Assembly: GCA_031180665.1 (NCBI GenBank)
Contig: JAPSLP010000002.1
Location: forward strand, 62,001 to 126,000
Origin: Cupriavidus sp.
Lineage (GTDB): Bacteria; Pseudomonadota; Gammaproteobacteria; Burkholderiales; Burkholderiaceae
Direction of reading: 5' to 3'
DNA: 64,000 nt
Shown here: one piece after another, positions 25,364 to 34,745 of the stretch
How the letters are laid out: each line of letters opens with the position of its first letter
How positions within the stretch are numbered: the stretch's first letter is position 1
Translations under genes and position numbers: made by a program
The notes under the pieces: generated by a model
Told to the model about the DNA's origin: nothing
The model's input: the letters and a program-made list of their open reading frames with translations, nothing else
The model's database searches: none

Positions 25364-26506
25364 TCAGATCACGCCATTGCCCTTGAGCGCAGCAATCTCG
25401 TCCGCGGCAAATCCCCAGTCGCGCAGCACCGCCTCGGTGTCCGCACCGGGCGGCGACGCGGGCGCCGGTTTGTCGGTCGCCGTACGCGAGAAGCGCGGCG
25501 CCGGCGCGGGATGGGTCACGCCGTCGACGTCGATGAACGTGTCGCGCGCGCGGTTGTGCGCGTGCGCGGGCGCCTCGTCCCAGTCCAGCACCGGCGCGAA
25601 ACAGGCATCGCTGCCTTCCATCAGCGCGCACCACTCATCGCGCGTGCGCGTGCGGAACACCTCGGCGAGCCGGTGCTTGAGTTGCGGCCAGTCGCGCGGA
25701 TCGCCCTGGGTCGCGAAGGCGGGATCCTCGATGCCGCACAGCTCGATCAGCTTGCGATAGAACTGCGGCTCGAGCGCGCCGATCGCGACATACTTGCCAT
25801 CGGCGCAGGCATAGGTGCCGTAGTACGGCGCGCCGCCGTCGAGCAGGTTCTCGCCGCGCCGGTTGCTCCAGCGTCCGGCCGCCTTGAAGCCGTACATCAT
25901 GGCCGACAGCAGCGCGGCGCCGTCGGTCATCGCGGCATCGACCACCTGCCCCTTGCCGCTGCGCCGGCTCTCCAGCACCGCGCAGACCACGCCGAAGGCC
26001 AGCATCATTGCGCCGCCGCCGAAGTCGCCGATGTAGTTCAGCGGCACGACCGGCGGTTCGTCGGGTAGTCCGATCGCATGCAGCGCGCCGGTGATCGCGA
26101 TGTAGTTGATATCGTGGCCCGCCGCCTGCGCCAGCGGCCCGTGCTGGCCCCAGCCGGTCATGCGTCCATAGACCAGCTGCGCATTGCGCGCCAGGCAGAC
26201 GTCCGGGCCCAGCCCCAGCCGCTCCATCACGCCGGGCCGGAAGCCCTCGATCAGCACGTCGGCCTGTTCGATCAGGCGCAGCACCGTGTCGGCAGCGCCC
26301 GGCTGCTTCAGGTCGATCGCCAGCGAGCGCCGGCCGCGCGCGGTCACGTCGAAGCGGACGTCCTTGGGCAATACCCCGGCGCCGCGATGGGGCCGGTCGA
26401 CGCGGATCACCTCGGCGCCCATATCGGCCAGCATCATCGCGCAGAACGGCCCCGGCCCGAGGCCGACCATCTCCACCACCTTCAGTCCATGCAGCGGACC
26501 CGCCAT
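25364..26506 (-). CDS. Alpha-methylacyl-CoA racemase (CaiB/BaiF family III)
   Basis: It interconverts the R and S forms of 2-methyl-branched acyl-CoAs so that they can enter beta-oxidation. The 380-residue protein has the racemase residues His131 in [11 protein letters not shown] and Asp161 in [13 protein letters not shown], with the Glu region [16 protein letters not shown]. This set separates it from true CoA transferases. The start has GGGAGACAGGC before ATG. It is divergent from the nitroreductase gene (138 bases) and has no partner gene, as is usual for this enzyme. Confidence 0.92.
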   Translation of the reverse strand: MAGPLHGLKVVEMVGLGPGPFCAMMLADMGAEVIRVDRPHRGAGVLPKDVRFDVTARGRRSLAIDLKQPGAADTVLRLIEQADVLIEGFRPGVMERLGLGPDVCLARNAQLVYGRMTGWGQHGPLAQAAGHDINYIAITGALHAIGLPDEPPVVPLNYIGDFGGGAMMLAFGVVCAVLESRRSGKGQVVDAAMTDGAALLSAMMYGFKAAGRWSNRRGENLLDGGAPYYGTYACADGKYVAIGALEPQFYRKLIELCGIEDPAFATQGDPRDWPQLKHRLAEVFRTRTRDEWCALMEGSDACFAPVLDWDEAPAHAHNRARDTFIDVDGVTHPAPAPRFSRTATDKPAPASPPGADTEAVLRDWGFAADEIAALKGNGVI

Positions 26507-26643
26507 GCCTGTCTCCCGTTGTCGTGGTATCGTCGGACGCCAAACTTACCACGCAACGCCCGGCGCCGCGACCGTGCGCCCCTGCGCGTCCCGGGCGCCG
26601 ATGGGCTGGCCGGCCCGGCGCCAGCCACGCACGAGAGGAGACC

Positions 26644-27315
26644 ATGAACGTCAGCGAAGCCATTGCCACGCGCCGCTCGATCCGCGGCTTCCTGGACAGA
26701 CCGGTGCCGCCGGCGCTGATCCGCGAGATCGTCGAGAAGGCCGCGCGCGCTCCGTCCGGTGGCAATCTGCAACCCTGGCATATCCAGGTGGTGGGCGGCG
26801 CGCCACTGGACGAGCTCAAGGCCATCATGCGGCAGCGCGTGGTGGAGGAACCGAAGGGCGAACCGGCCGAGTACCACATCTACCCGCCCGAGCTCGTGTC
26901 GCCCTATCGCGAGCGGCGCTTCCAGGTCGGCGAGGACCTGTACGGCCATCTCGGCATCCCGCGCGAGGACAAGGCGGCGCGGCGCCAGCAGTTCGCCCGC
27001 AACTTCCAGTTCTTCGGCGCACCGCTCGCGCTGTTCTGCACGGTGGACCGCCGCATGGGCCCGCCGCAATGGTCGGACCTGGGCATGTATCTGCAGAACG
27101 TGATGCTGCTGCTGCGCGAAGCGGGCCTGGACAGCTGCCCGCAGGAATGCTGGGCGATGTATCCGGAGACGATGCGCCGCTTCCTCGGCACGCCGCCCGA
27201 GCGGATGCTGTTTACCGGCATGGCGATCGGCTACGCCGATCCCGACGCACCTGCGAATCGCCTCGATGCGCAGCGGGCACCGGTGGAGGAATTCGCCGAG
27301 TTCATCGGCATCTGA
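26644..27315 (+). CDS. FMN-dependent nitroreductase family protein
   Basis: A 223-residue oxidoreductase of the NfsB/NfnB-like fold, with the flavin-binding ATRRSIRGFLDRPV at the N-terminus, ARAPSGGNLQPWHIQVV, and the C-terminal GMAIGYADPDAPANRL. It reduces nitro groups, quinones or enones with NAD(P)H in the cytoplasm. The start is ATG 26644 after GAGAGGAGACC. It stands alone and converges with the crotonase gene 15 bases downstream. Confidence 0.9.
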   Translation: MNVSEAIATRRSIRGFLDRPVPPALIREIVEKAARAPSGGNLQPWHIQVVGGAPLDELKAIMRQRVVEEPKGEPAEYHIYPPELVSPYRERRFQVGEDLYGHLGIPREDKAARRQQFARNFQFFGAPLALFCTVDRRMGPPQWSDLGMYLQNVMLLLREAGLDSCPQECWAMYPETMRRFLGTPPERMLFTGMAIGYADPDAPANRLDAQRAPVEEFAEFIGI

Positions 27316-27330
27316 GCGCCGCTTTCCGCG

Positions 27331-28149
27331 CTAGTTTCCGGTGAAGCGGGCGGGCCGGCGCTCGATGAAATGCGCGACGCCTTCCTTGAAGTCCTCGCTC
27401 TGGATGCTGGCATACATGGCCTCGTTGGCCACCCGTGTCGCCTCGGCCAGGTCCTGGAAGGGCACGGCCCACAGCTGCTGCTTGATGACGCCGATCGAGC
27501 GTGGCGACACGTTGCGCGCCAGGTCGTCGGCATACGCCAGCGTCTCGGGCAAGAGGCGCACCGGATCGTAGAGCCGATCGACCAGCCCCATCCGCAGCGC
27601 TTCGGCGGCCGGCACCTTGCGCGCCGAGTAGAGCAGGTCGGCGGCGTGGCCCGGCCCCACCACGCGCGGCAGCATCCACGCAATGCCATGCTCGGCAATC
27701 AGGCCGCGCCGCGCGAAAGCCGTGCTGAAGCTGGCCTGTTCGCTGGCAAAGCGCATATCGCTGTAGAGCGCGAAGACCAGCCCCAGCCCGGCAGCGGGAC
27801 CGTTGATCGCCGCGATGATCGGCTTGCGCATTGCCGGGAAATAGCCGTAGCGCGTCTGATAGTCGGCGCGGCGGTTCATGTCGAACGGCCGCATCCACTG
27901 CGCCGCGCGGATGTCGCCCGGTGGCAGCACCTCCAGCTCTTCGATGTCCATGCCGGCACAGAAGCCGCGGCCCGCCCCGGTCAGCACCACGACCCGCACG
28001 GTGTCGTCGCGGTCCAGCTCTTCGATGGCCTGGCGCAGCTCGGCCTCCATCACCTTGGTCAGCGCGTTGAGCCGCTCGGGCCGGTTCAGCGTCAGCACGG
28101 CGATATGCCCGCCTTCGCCGGCGCGCGTCAGTGCGATCTGTGTTGCCAT
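27331..28149 (-). CDS. Enoyl-CoA hydratase/isomerase (crotonase), last gene of the operon
   Basis: A 272-residue crotonase-fold enzyme. The oxyanion-hole segment is GAGRGFCAGMDIEEL, with a second near INGPAAGLGLVFALYSDMRFA. The usual catalytic Glu position falls in GLIAEHGIAWMLPRVVG. It lies 14 bases after the aldehyde dehydrogenase and follows a ribosome site AGGACATC. It could hydrate an enoyl-CoA or cleave a hydroxyacyl-CoA; the reaction is not fixed by sequence alone. Confidence 0.88.
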   Translation of the reverse strand: MATQIALTRAGEGGHIAVLTLNRPERLNALTKVMEAELRQAIEELDRDDTVRVVVLTGAGRGFCAGMDIEELEVLPPGDIRAAQWMRPFDMNRRADYQTRYGYFPAMRKPIIAAINGPAAGLGLVFALYSDMRFASEQASFSTAFARRGLIAEHGIAWMLPRVVGPGHAADLLYSARKVPAAEALRMGLVDRLYDPVRLLPETLAYADDLARNVSPRSIGVIKQQLWAVPFQDLAEATRVANEAMYASIQSEDFKEGVAHFIERRPARFTGN

Positions 28150-28163
28150 GATGTCCTTGTCCT

Positions 28164-29579
28164 TCACTGCAATTGAATGGCCTTGGGTTCCAGGAATTCC
28201 TCGAGCCCGAAGCGGCCGCCTTCGCGCCCCACGCCCGACAGGCCGAAGCCGCCAAAGGGCGCCAGCGGATTGAAGCGGGCGCCGTTGATGTCGATCTGCC
28301 CGGCGCGCAAGCGCCGCGCGACCGCCTCGCCTTCCGCGTCGCTCGGCGCCCACACCGTCGCGGCAAGTCCGTAAGCCGTGCCATTGGCCAGTGCCACGGC
28401 ATCGGCGGGACCGTCATGGCACAGCACCGCCAGCACCGGACCGAATACTTCTTCATTGGCCAGCCGGCTCTCGGGCGGCACGCGACCGAACACGGTCGGC
28501 GCGACGAAGTACCCGCGCGGCGGCACCGGTGCGGCGCTGCCCCCGGCGATCAGCTCGAATCCCGCCTGCTCCGCTTCGGTCACGAAGGCCAGCACCCGCT
28601 CGCGTTGCGCGGCGGACAGCAGCGGCCCGATGCGGGTCTCGGCATGTTCGGGGTCGCCAAGCGTCATGCCGGCGAGTTGCCGGGCCAACAGGTCGCGGCA
28701 AGCCGCGTAGTCCTCGCGCGGCACGATCAGGCGCGTGGTGGCGCTGCAGGTCTGCCCCGCGTTCAGCATGCAGGAGGCCAGCGTTGCCTTGACCGCCCGC
28801 GCCAGGTCGGCGCCGGGCAGCACCACCGCGGCCGACTTGCCGCCCAGTTCCATCGACAGCCGCTTCATGTCGGCGGCGGCGATGGCGGCGATGCGGCGGC
28901 CCACCGCGGTCGAACCGGTGAAGGACACCATGTCGACGTTGGCATCCCCCACCAGCGCCTGTCCGGCAGCCGCGCCGCCCAGCACGACATTGACGACGCC
29001 CGCGGGGAGGCCGGCCCGCTCGATCGCGTCGACCAGCCGGACGGTCGTTGCCGGGGCCAGCTCCGACGGCTTGAGCACCACCGTGCAGCCCGCCAGCAAG
29101 GCTGGCGCCAGCTTGGCGGTGATCTGGTGCAGCGGATAGTTCCACGGCGTGATCGCCGCGACCACGCCGACCGGGTCCAGCACGATGCGCGAATGGTCGA
29201 TCGCATGCTCGAAGACAAAGCTGTCGGCCAGCGCCGCAGTCGCGCGCCAGGCCGCGACGGGAGCGTCCACCTGGATCCGCCGGGACAGCTTCAGCGGCAT
29301 GCCGACCTCGCGCGAGATCTCGCGCGCCAGGTCGGCGCCATGCTGCTCCAGCGCGTCCGCGATCGCGCGCAGATAGCCTGCGCGTTGCGCTGGCGCAAGG
29401 GCGCGCCACGCGGGCAAGGCACGCCGCGCCGCCTGCGTCGCGGCTGGTACGTCGGCGCCGTCGCCCAGCACGACCGTGGCGATCGCCGCCTCCGTGGCCG
29501 AGTCGTGCACGGTGACGCGACCGGCCGGCGTGACCGGCACGCGTGCGCCATCGATGTAGTGCTCGTCGAGCTGTCTCAT
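28164..29579 (-). CDS. NAD(P)-dependent aldehyde dehydrogenase
   Basis: A 471-residue ALDH-superfamily enzyme that oxidises an aldehyde to the acid. It shows VVAAITPWNYPLHQITAKLAPAL and FTGSTAVGRRI at the cofactor site, the general base Glu in MELGGKSA, and the catalytic Cys in NAGQTCSATTR. The ATG at 29579 overlaps the stop of the upstream crotonase gene by four bases (ATGA). The pairing with a crotonase and an ADP-forming ligase resembles phenylpropenoid side-chain removal (ligase, hydratase-lyase, vanillin-type dehydrogenase), but the substrate is unproven. Confidence 0.92.
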   Translation of the reverse strand: MRQLDEHYIDGARVPVTPAGRVTVHDSATEAAIATVVLGDGADVPAATQAARRALPAWRALAPAQRAGYLRAIADALEQHGADLAREISREVGMPLKLSRRIQVDAPVAAWRATAALADSFVFEHAIDHSRIVLDPVGVVAAITPWNYPLHQITAKLAPALLAGCTVVLKPSELAPATTVRLVDAIERAGLPAGVVNVVLGGAAAGQALVGDANVDMVSFTGSTAVGRRIAAIAAADMKRLSMELGGKSAAVVLPGADLARAVKATLASCMLNAGQTCSATTRLIVPREDYAACRDLLARQLAGMTLGDPEHAETRIGPLLSAAQRERVLAFVTEAEQAGFELIAGGSAAPVPPRGYFVAPTVFGRVPPESRLANEEVFGPVLAVLCHDGPADAVALANGTAYGLAATVWAPSDAEGEAVARRLRAGQIDINGARFNPLAPFGGFGLSGVGREGGRFGLEEFLEPKAIQLQ

Positions 29580-30361
29580 GATGTCTCTCCGCCGGTGTTG
29601 GCCTTGCTGGCGTCGCGCTTGCGCAGGAAGGCAGCCATCACGCGCTGCGGCTCGCCATCGGCATAGCATTCGAGTTGGGCGCGGATGCCCGCCACACAGG
29701 CGTCGTCGAATCCTGGCTGGGACAGCGCGCGCAGCCGCTGCTTGGACAACCGCATCGCGGTGGGCGGCAGGGCGGCAAGCTGTCGCGCCCGCTCCATCGC
29801 CCGCGCCATCAGCACCTCGTCGTCGTGCAGCTCGGTGACCAGGCCGATCTCGAAGGCGCGCTCGCCGCTGATCAGCTCGCCCGACAGCGACAGCTGCGCG
29901 TTGTGGGTATGGCCGACCTGCAGCGTCATCAGATACGAACCGACGATGCTTGCGAGGCCGGCCTTGACCTCGGGCTGGCCCCAGCGGCTTTGCGGCGTCG
30001 CGATACGCCAGTCGGCGCACAGCGCCAGCTGGAACCCCGCGCCCGCAGCCACGCCCCGTACCGCGGCGATGCACGGCTTGTCCAGATCGCGGACCGCCTG
30101 GTACATCGCGCGCTGGCGCTCGAGCCACGGCACGAGCTGCTGCCACTGCACGGCCGCCGCCTCGTCCAGATCCTGCCCGGCGCAGAACGCGCGCGCGCCG
30201 GCGCCGGTCAGCACCACGGCGCGCACCGCCGGATCGCGATTGCAGCGCGCGAGCGCGTCGATCAACTGCGTTCTCAGCGCGTCGTCGACGGCATTCATCC
30301 GATGCGGACGGTTCAGCGTCACCAGCGCCACGCCGTCCTCCACTGCCACGGTTACTTCCAT
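29576..30361 (-). CDS. Enoyl-CoA hydratase/isomerase (crotonase), second in the ligase operon
   Basis: A 261-residue crotonase with oxyanion-hole segment GAGARAFCAGQDLDEA and the catalytic Glu in RWGQPEVKAGL. AGGAGGACCAGG stands before ATG 30361. It is 55 bases after the acyl-CoA synthetase gene and coupled to the aldehyde dehydrogenase. It differs enough from the other crotonase of the operon (27331-28149) that the two probably catalyse successive or alternative steps. Confidence 0.89.
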   Translation of the reverse strand: MEVTVAVEDGVALVTLNRPHRMNAVDDALRTQLIDALARCNRDPAVRAVVLTGAGARAFCAGQDLDEAAAVQWQQLVPWLERQRAMYQAVRDLDKPCIAAVRGVAAGAGFQLALCADWRIATPQSRWGQPEVKAGLASIVGSYLMTLQVGHTHNAQLSLSGELISGERAFEIGLVTELHDDEVLMARAMERARQLAALPPTAMRLSKQRLRALSQPGFDDACVAGIRAQLECYADGEPQRVMAAFLRKRDASKANTGGETS

Positions 30362-30416
30362 CCTGGTCCTCCTGCGCGGCACATGCTGCGTGCCGGACTC
30401 GCTTCCATGGGTCCCG

Positions 30417-32576
30417 TCATTGCTGCGGTCCTCCCATCTCCACGACGGCGTCCACCGCCATCGCACCCTGCCCCGCCGGCATCACCATCAGCGGATTGAT
30501 GTCGACTGCCTTCAGCGCGCCGCCGCAGGCCAGCGCGAACTCGCCCAGCGCCACCGCCGCGTCCGCCAGTGCGTCCAGGTCCAGCGGCGGCATGTCGCGG
30601 TAACCGTCGAACAGCGGCGCCACACGCAATCGCCGGCATGCCTCGCGCGCGGTCGCCCGATCGAAGGGGGCCAGCAGCGTGACGATGTCCTGTCGCAGCT
30701 CCAGCAAGGTGCCGCCGTCGCCGATCATCACCAGCGGGCCGAGTTGGGGGTCGACCGTCACGCCAAGCGCGAACTCGTGCATCCCCTTGGCCATCGGCGC
30801 GACCAGCACGCGGGGCGCTTCGATGCCAAGCTCGCCCAGCTTCCCAAGGCACGCCGTGGCCGCGGCCCGTACCTGCGCCGCCCCGGCAAGCCGCAGATGC
30901 ACCAGCCCGTGCTCGCTCTTGTGCGGCACGCTGGCGGCACAGCCCTTGACGACCACGGGCGCGTCGCCCGCCAGCGCCGCGGCGGCCTGCACCGCCTGCT
31001 CCGGCGTTTCGCACAGGCGCTGCGGCACCACCGGGACGCCGTACCGGCCGAGCAGCGACAGGCTGGCGTATTCGTCGAGCAGGCCGCAGCCGGCGTCGAC
31101 CGCGCGCTCGTCCGCATCGGTTCCGGCATCGGTGCCGGCATCGGTTCCGGCATCGGTCCGCACGCGCCTTGCTGCCGCCTCCATCAGGCGCTTGTGCATC
31201 GCGTACTGATGCAGCGCGGCGATGGCATCCGCCTCGGTGACATACGTCGGCACGCCGCGGCGGTCGAAGGCGGCCCGCACGGACGCCTGCGGCGCGCTGA
31301 CCACCAGCGGCCTGGCATGCGCGTCGACAAAGCCGGCGGCATCGCGGGCCAACGCCTCGACGTCGTAGCCGGGCCCCGCCACCGGAATGCCGATCATCAC
31401 CATGTCGGCACCGGGATCGCCGCCCAGCGCGTCGAGCGCGCGCGGAAACAGGTCGCCGTGTCCCAGCAGGGCGGCCGTCATGTCGAGCGGATTGGCCGCG
31501 GTGCCGAAGTCGGGCAGCACGCGCGCAAGCGCGTCCTGCGTCGCGGACGCGAGTTCGGTCAGCGGCAAGCCGGCCCGCTCGGCGAGATCGGCGGCCATCA
31601 CCCCGACGGCGCCGCTGTGGCTGATCACGACAGTGCGTCCAAGGCAAGGATCGTGTCCCTGCAGATACAACGGTGCGGCGCGCACGAAGGCCGCGATATC
31701 CGGGGCGCGCCAGATGCCGTGGCGCGCCAGGAACGCATCGATGGCGGCATCGTTGCCGACCATCGCGCCGGTATGCGAGGCGGCCGCGGCGGCGCCGCGC
31801 TGGCTGCCGCCGCTCTTGAGCACGACCACCGCCGCACCGCGGCGGCGCGCGCTCGCCGCGGCCGCGGCAAGCCGGGCGGGATCGGACAACGATTCCAGAT
31901 AGACCAGAACCAGCCTCACCGCCTCGTCGGCGGCCACCGCCTCGGCCATCGCGCAGGCGTCGAGGTCGGCGTCGTTGCCGGTGGCAACCAGATAGCGCAC
32001 GCCAAGTCCCGCCTGCCGCAGCAAGGCATAGGGCATCACGCTGGCGGCACCGCTCTGGCTGACGATCGCGATCGGCCCGTCGGCCGGCGCCACCTCCATG
32101 AACATGGTGCTGAAATTGAGCACCGCGCCGGTGGCGAAGTTGGCGGTGCCCTGCGCATTAGGCCCGACGATGCGCATGCCGCCCGCATGGGCGGCGGCCA
32201 CCAGTTCCTGCTGCAGCCGGCGGCCGCGCGCTCCGGTCTCGGCAAAGCCCGAGGCCATCACCACCGCGGCACGCACGCCGGCCGCGGCGCACCGGCGCAC
32301 CTGTTCGAGCGCCGCGTCGCCGGCGACGGCGATCACCGCGGCGTCGGGCACCGTGTCCAGCGCGTCCAGGCCCGGATAGGCGCGATGCCCCTGGATCTCG
32401 TTGCGGCCGGGATTGATCGGATAGATGCATCCGGCAAAGCCGAAGCGATTCAGATAGTGGACCGGCCGTCCGCCGACCTTGTTGGGATTGTCCGATGCAC
32501 CGATCACGGCGACGGAGCGGGGACGCAGCAGCGCGTCGATGGGGGAAGCATTCACGGCAGCAGAGAAAGTTGGCAT
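30417..32576 (-). CDS. ADP-forming acyl-CoA synthetase (fused alpha and beta parts)
   Basis: A 719-residue enzyme that makes acyl-CoA from an acid, CoA and ATP with release of ADP and phosphate. The N-terminal CoA-binding Rossmann part has RSVAVIGASDNPNKVGGRP. The ligase part has the phospho-histidine His in AAASHTGAMVGND. The C-terminal ATP-grasp part starts near LLGRYGVPVVP and includes VVVKGCAASVPHKSEHGLV. A 12-bp coding repeat gives TDAGTDAGTDAGTDAD in the linker near residues 474-488. FerA, the feruloyl-CoA synthetase of Sphingobium, has this architecture, so an aromatic acid is possible. Confidence 0.92.
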   Translation of the reverse strand: MPTFSAAVNASPIDALLRPRSVAVIGASDNPNKVGGRPVHYLNRFGFAGCIYPINPGRNEIQGHRAYPGLDALDTVPDAAVIAVAGDAALEQVRRCAAAGVRAAVVMASGFAETGARGRRLQQELVAAAHAGGMRIVGPNAQGTANFATGAVLNFSTMFMEVAPADGPIAIVSQSGAASVMPYALLRQAGLGVRYLVATGNDADLDACAMAEAVAADEAVRLVLVYLESLSDPARLAAAAASARRRGAAVVVLKSGGSQRGAAAAASHTGAMVGNDAAIDAFLARHGIWRAPDIAAFVRAAPLYLQGHDPCLGRTVVISHSGAVGVMAADLAERAGLPLTELASATQDALARVLPDFGTAANPLDMTAALLGHGDLFPRALDALGGDPGADMVMIGIPVAGPGYDVEALARDAAGFVDAHARPLVVSAPQASVRAAFDRRGVPTYVTEADAIAALHQYAMHKRLMEAAARRVRTDAGTDAGTDAGTDADERAVDAGCGLLDEYASLSLLGRYGVPVVPQRLCETPEQAVQAAAALAGDAPVVVKGCAASVPHKSEHGLVHLRLAGAAQVRAAATACLGKLGELGIEAPRVLVAPMAKGMHEFALGVTVDPQLGPLVMIGDGGTLLELRQDIVTLLAPFDRATAREACRRLRVAPLFDGYRDMPPLDLDALADAAVALGEFALACGGALKAVDINPLMVMPAGQGAMAVDAVVEMGGPQQ
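31114..31156 (-). repeat. 12-bp coding minisatellite inside the acyl-CoA synthetase gene
   Basis: About 3.6 copies of GCATCGGTTCCG (plus-strand form, with G/T variation in one base), encoding Thr-Asp-Ala-Gly units between the CoA-ligase and ATP-grasp parts. Unit length is a multiple of three, so gain or loss keeps the frame. Confidence 0.8.
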
Positions 32577-32603
32577 CGAGGGAATTGGCCGGCGCGCGGC
32601 GTG

Positions 32604-33605
32604 CTAGTCGACGGTCGCGCCGGACGCCTTGATCACCGCCGACCACTTCGCGGTATCGCGCTGGATCAGGCCGGTGAACGCTTGCGGCGTCCCGGGCAAG
32701 GGCCTGGCCCCGAGCTGGGCGAGTTGCGCACGCACCTCGGGCTGTGCCAGCACCTTTTGCAGGTCGCCGTTGAGCCGGGCCAGCACATCGGGCGGCGTGC
32801 CCTTCGGCGCGGACAGACCGAACCAGATCGTCACGTCGAAGCCCGGCAGGCCCGACTCGGCGATCGTCGGGACTTTCGGCAGCGCCTCCGAGCGCGCCGG
32901 ACCGGTGACGCCGAGCGCCTTCACCTTGCCGGCGTTCAGGTATTGCACCTGGCTCGACACCGTGTCGAACATCATCGAAATGCGGCCACCCAGCAGGTCG
33001 GTAAATGCCGCACTGGAGCCCTTGTAGGGCACGTGCACGATGTCGATGCCGGCCATCGACTTGAACAGTTCGCCCGACAGATGGTTCGAACTGCCGTTGC
33101 CCGCCGAGCCGAACGTCAGGCTGCCGGGCTTGCGCCGCGCCAGCGCAATCAGCTCCTGCAGATTGCCCACGGCGAGCGTTGGCGGCACCACCAGCACGTT
33201 CTCGGTCGCCGCCACCGAGCCCACCGCATCGAACGCCTTCAGCGGATCGACCTTCATCGTCCGGTACAGCGACGGATTGATCGCCATCGTGCCGGTGGTC
33301 GAGAAAAACAGCGTGTAGCCGTCGGGCGTGGCCGCCGCCGCTGCTTCGGTGGCAATGGTGCCGCCCGCGCCGCCGCGATTGTCGATCACCACCGGCTGGC
33401 CCAATGGCTGGGACAGCCGCTGGCCGATCAGCCTGGCCATCGCATCGGTGGGTCCGCCGGCGGGGAACGGCACCACCAGGCGGACCGGCTTGTCCGGGTA
33501 GGCGCCGGCGGCCTGCGCCGCTGGCACCGCGGCCAGCGCGGTCAGGCCCAGAGCCGTGGTCAGGGCGGCGGCCAGCCACTGTCGCCGCCGGGCAATGGAA
33601 GTCAT
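32604..33605 (-). CDS. Bug-type periplasmic carboxylate receptor, first gene of the ligase operon
   Basis: A 333-residue TctC/Bug family receptor. The signal peptide ends near AAQAAGAYPDKP, followed by VRLVVPFPAGGPTDAMARLIGQ, VVIDNRGGAGGTIATEAAA and VHVPYKGSSAAFTDLLGGRI. AAGGAG lies upstream of GTG-ATG; either codon may start translation. It leads the operon of acyl-CoA synthetase, crotonases and aldehyde dehydrogenase, 27 bases before the synthetase gene, and presumably captures the acid they use. No TctA/TctB genes are present. Confidence 0.92.
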   Translation of the reverse strand: MTSIARRRQWLAAALTTALGLTALAAVPAAQAAGAYPDKPVRLVVPFPAGGPTDAMARLIGQRLSQPLGQPVVIDNRGGAGGTIATEAAAAATPDGYTLFFSTTGTMAINPSLYRTMKVDPLKAFDAVGSVAATENVLVVPPTLAVGNLQELIALARRKPGSLTFGSAGNGSSNHLSGELFKSMAGIDIVHVPYKGSSAAFTDLLGGRISMMFDTVSSQVQYLNAGKVKALGVTGPARSEALPKVPTIAESGLPGFDVTIWFGLSAPKGTPPDVLARLNGDLQKVLAQPEVRAQLAQLGARPLPGTPQAFTGLIQRDTAKWSAVIKASGATVD

Positions 33606-33687
33606 CACGGGTCGTCTCCTTGCTGATGTTCGATTCCTCGCTCGGTTGGCGGGGATGACGGCAGTGTAGGGACTGGGGCGGCTTTGC

Positions 33688-33707
33688 ATAAGCGTAGAAT
33701 CCGCTAT
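33688..33707. promoter_or_regulatory. Candidate LysR site between bug and lysR
   Basis: ATA-A-GCG-N7-CGC-TAT is an imperfect dyad in the 163-base gap between the divergent Bug gene (start 33605) and LysR gene (start 33769). It is relatively AT-rich compared with its surroundings. Confidence 0.4.
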
Positions 33708-33768
33708 ACCTGTTATCACCGGATTGCATGGGCCAGCGCCCGGCGCCGCGGCCTTCCCGGGACACACC

Positions 33769-34695
33769 ATGGCGATGAATCTGAAGCAACTGGAAACGCT
33801 GGCGCTGGTCGCCGAGCTGGGCTCGCTGTCGCGCGCCGCACGCACGCTGGGCGTGGCGCAGTCGCTGGTCAGCCGCGGCATCGGCCAGCTCGAGGCCGAA
33901 TGGGGCGACCGGCTGTTCGAGCGCACCGGCCGCGGCGTGGTGCTGTCCGAGTTCGGCCGGCGCGTGATGCCGCAGGTGGAATTGCTGCTGGCGCAGTCGG
34001 CGCGCCTGAGGGACGAGATCAAGGACAGTGCCGGCGTGCCCTCGGGCGTGGTCAGGATCGGCGTGCTGTCATCGATGGCGCGCCAGCTGGTGGCGCGCCT
34101 GTTCGAATCGCTGCGGGCCCGCGCTCCGGGCGTGCGGCTGCATTTCACCGAGGGCTTCAGCGGACAGCTCGACGAGCAGCTCGCCTCGGGCCGCCTCGAC
34201 ATCGCGGTGATCAGCCGTTATGGGCCTGCCGCGCGGCAGGACGAAGACGTGATGGGCCAGGTGACCACGTACCTGGTCTGCGCCGCGGGACACCCGCTGG
34301 CGCGGCGGCGCCGCATCGCCCTGCGCGAGCTGGCGGGCCTGCCGCTGGTGCTGCCGCCCGCCCCGAACGGACTGCGCTCGATCCTGGACCAGCATGCACG
34401 CCAGCTCGGCATCGCGCTGGACATCGTGCTGGAGGTGGAGTCGCTCGCCACGATGAAGGACGTGGCGATGGGCGGGCATGCGATGACGATCCTGCCGATG
34501 CTCGGCGTCGACGAGGAGGTGCGCGACGGCCGCCTGGCGGTGATCGAGATCGTCGAGCCGGCCCTGCCGCGCACCATCGCGATCGGCCTGACGCGCCATC
34601 ATCCGCTGTCGCGCGCGGCGCGGCTGGTACTGGCCGAACTGCATACGCTGGTGCCGGCGCTGTTGCCGGCCGCCCGGGCGACGGGTCGCCGCTGA
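33769..34695 (+). CDS. LysR-type regulator divergent to the ligase operon
   Basis: A 308-residue LysR protein with the helix-turn-helix MNLKQLETLALVAELGSLSRAARTLGVAQSLVSRGIGQLE and an effector domain. It is of the Nac/Cbl-like N-terminal type. The start is ATG 33769, with ATG 33775 two residues later. Its position facing the Bug-ligase-crotonase-dehydrogenase operon suggests it is the substrate-responsive regulator of that operon. Confidence 0.9.
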   Translation: MAMNLKQLETLALVAELGSLSRAARTLGVAQSLVSRGIGQLEAEWGDRLFERTGRGVVLSEFGRRVMPQVELLLAQSARLRDEIKDSAGVPSGVVRIGVLSSMARQLVARLFESLRARAPGVRLHFTEGFSGQLDEQLASGRLDIAVISRYGPAARQDEDVMGQVTTYLVCAAGHPLARRRRIALRELAGLPLVLPPAPNGLRSILDQHARQLGIALDIVLEVESLATMKDVAMGGHAMTILPMLGVDEEVRDGRLAVIEIVEPALPRTIAIGLTRHHPLSRAARLVLAELHTLVPALLPAARATGRR

Positions 34696-34745
34696 CGCGG
34701 CAAGGCGCGATGGTGTCGACGGCGGGCGCCCGTCGAGCCGCAGTA

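Noticed and set aside
25364-26506. CoA transferase function for the first CaiB-family gene
   Set aside because: His131 in GHDINY and Asp161 in the GDFGGG block mark the racemase branch, so I call it alpha-methylacyl-CoA racemase.
29685-33626. 1313-codon plus-strand frame across the synthetase operon
   Set aside because: It runs antisense through three well-supported genes (crotonase, acyl-CoA synthetase, Bug receptor). Composition is that of a mirror frame, with no recognisable domain.
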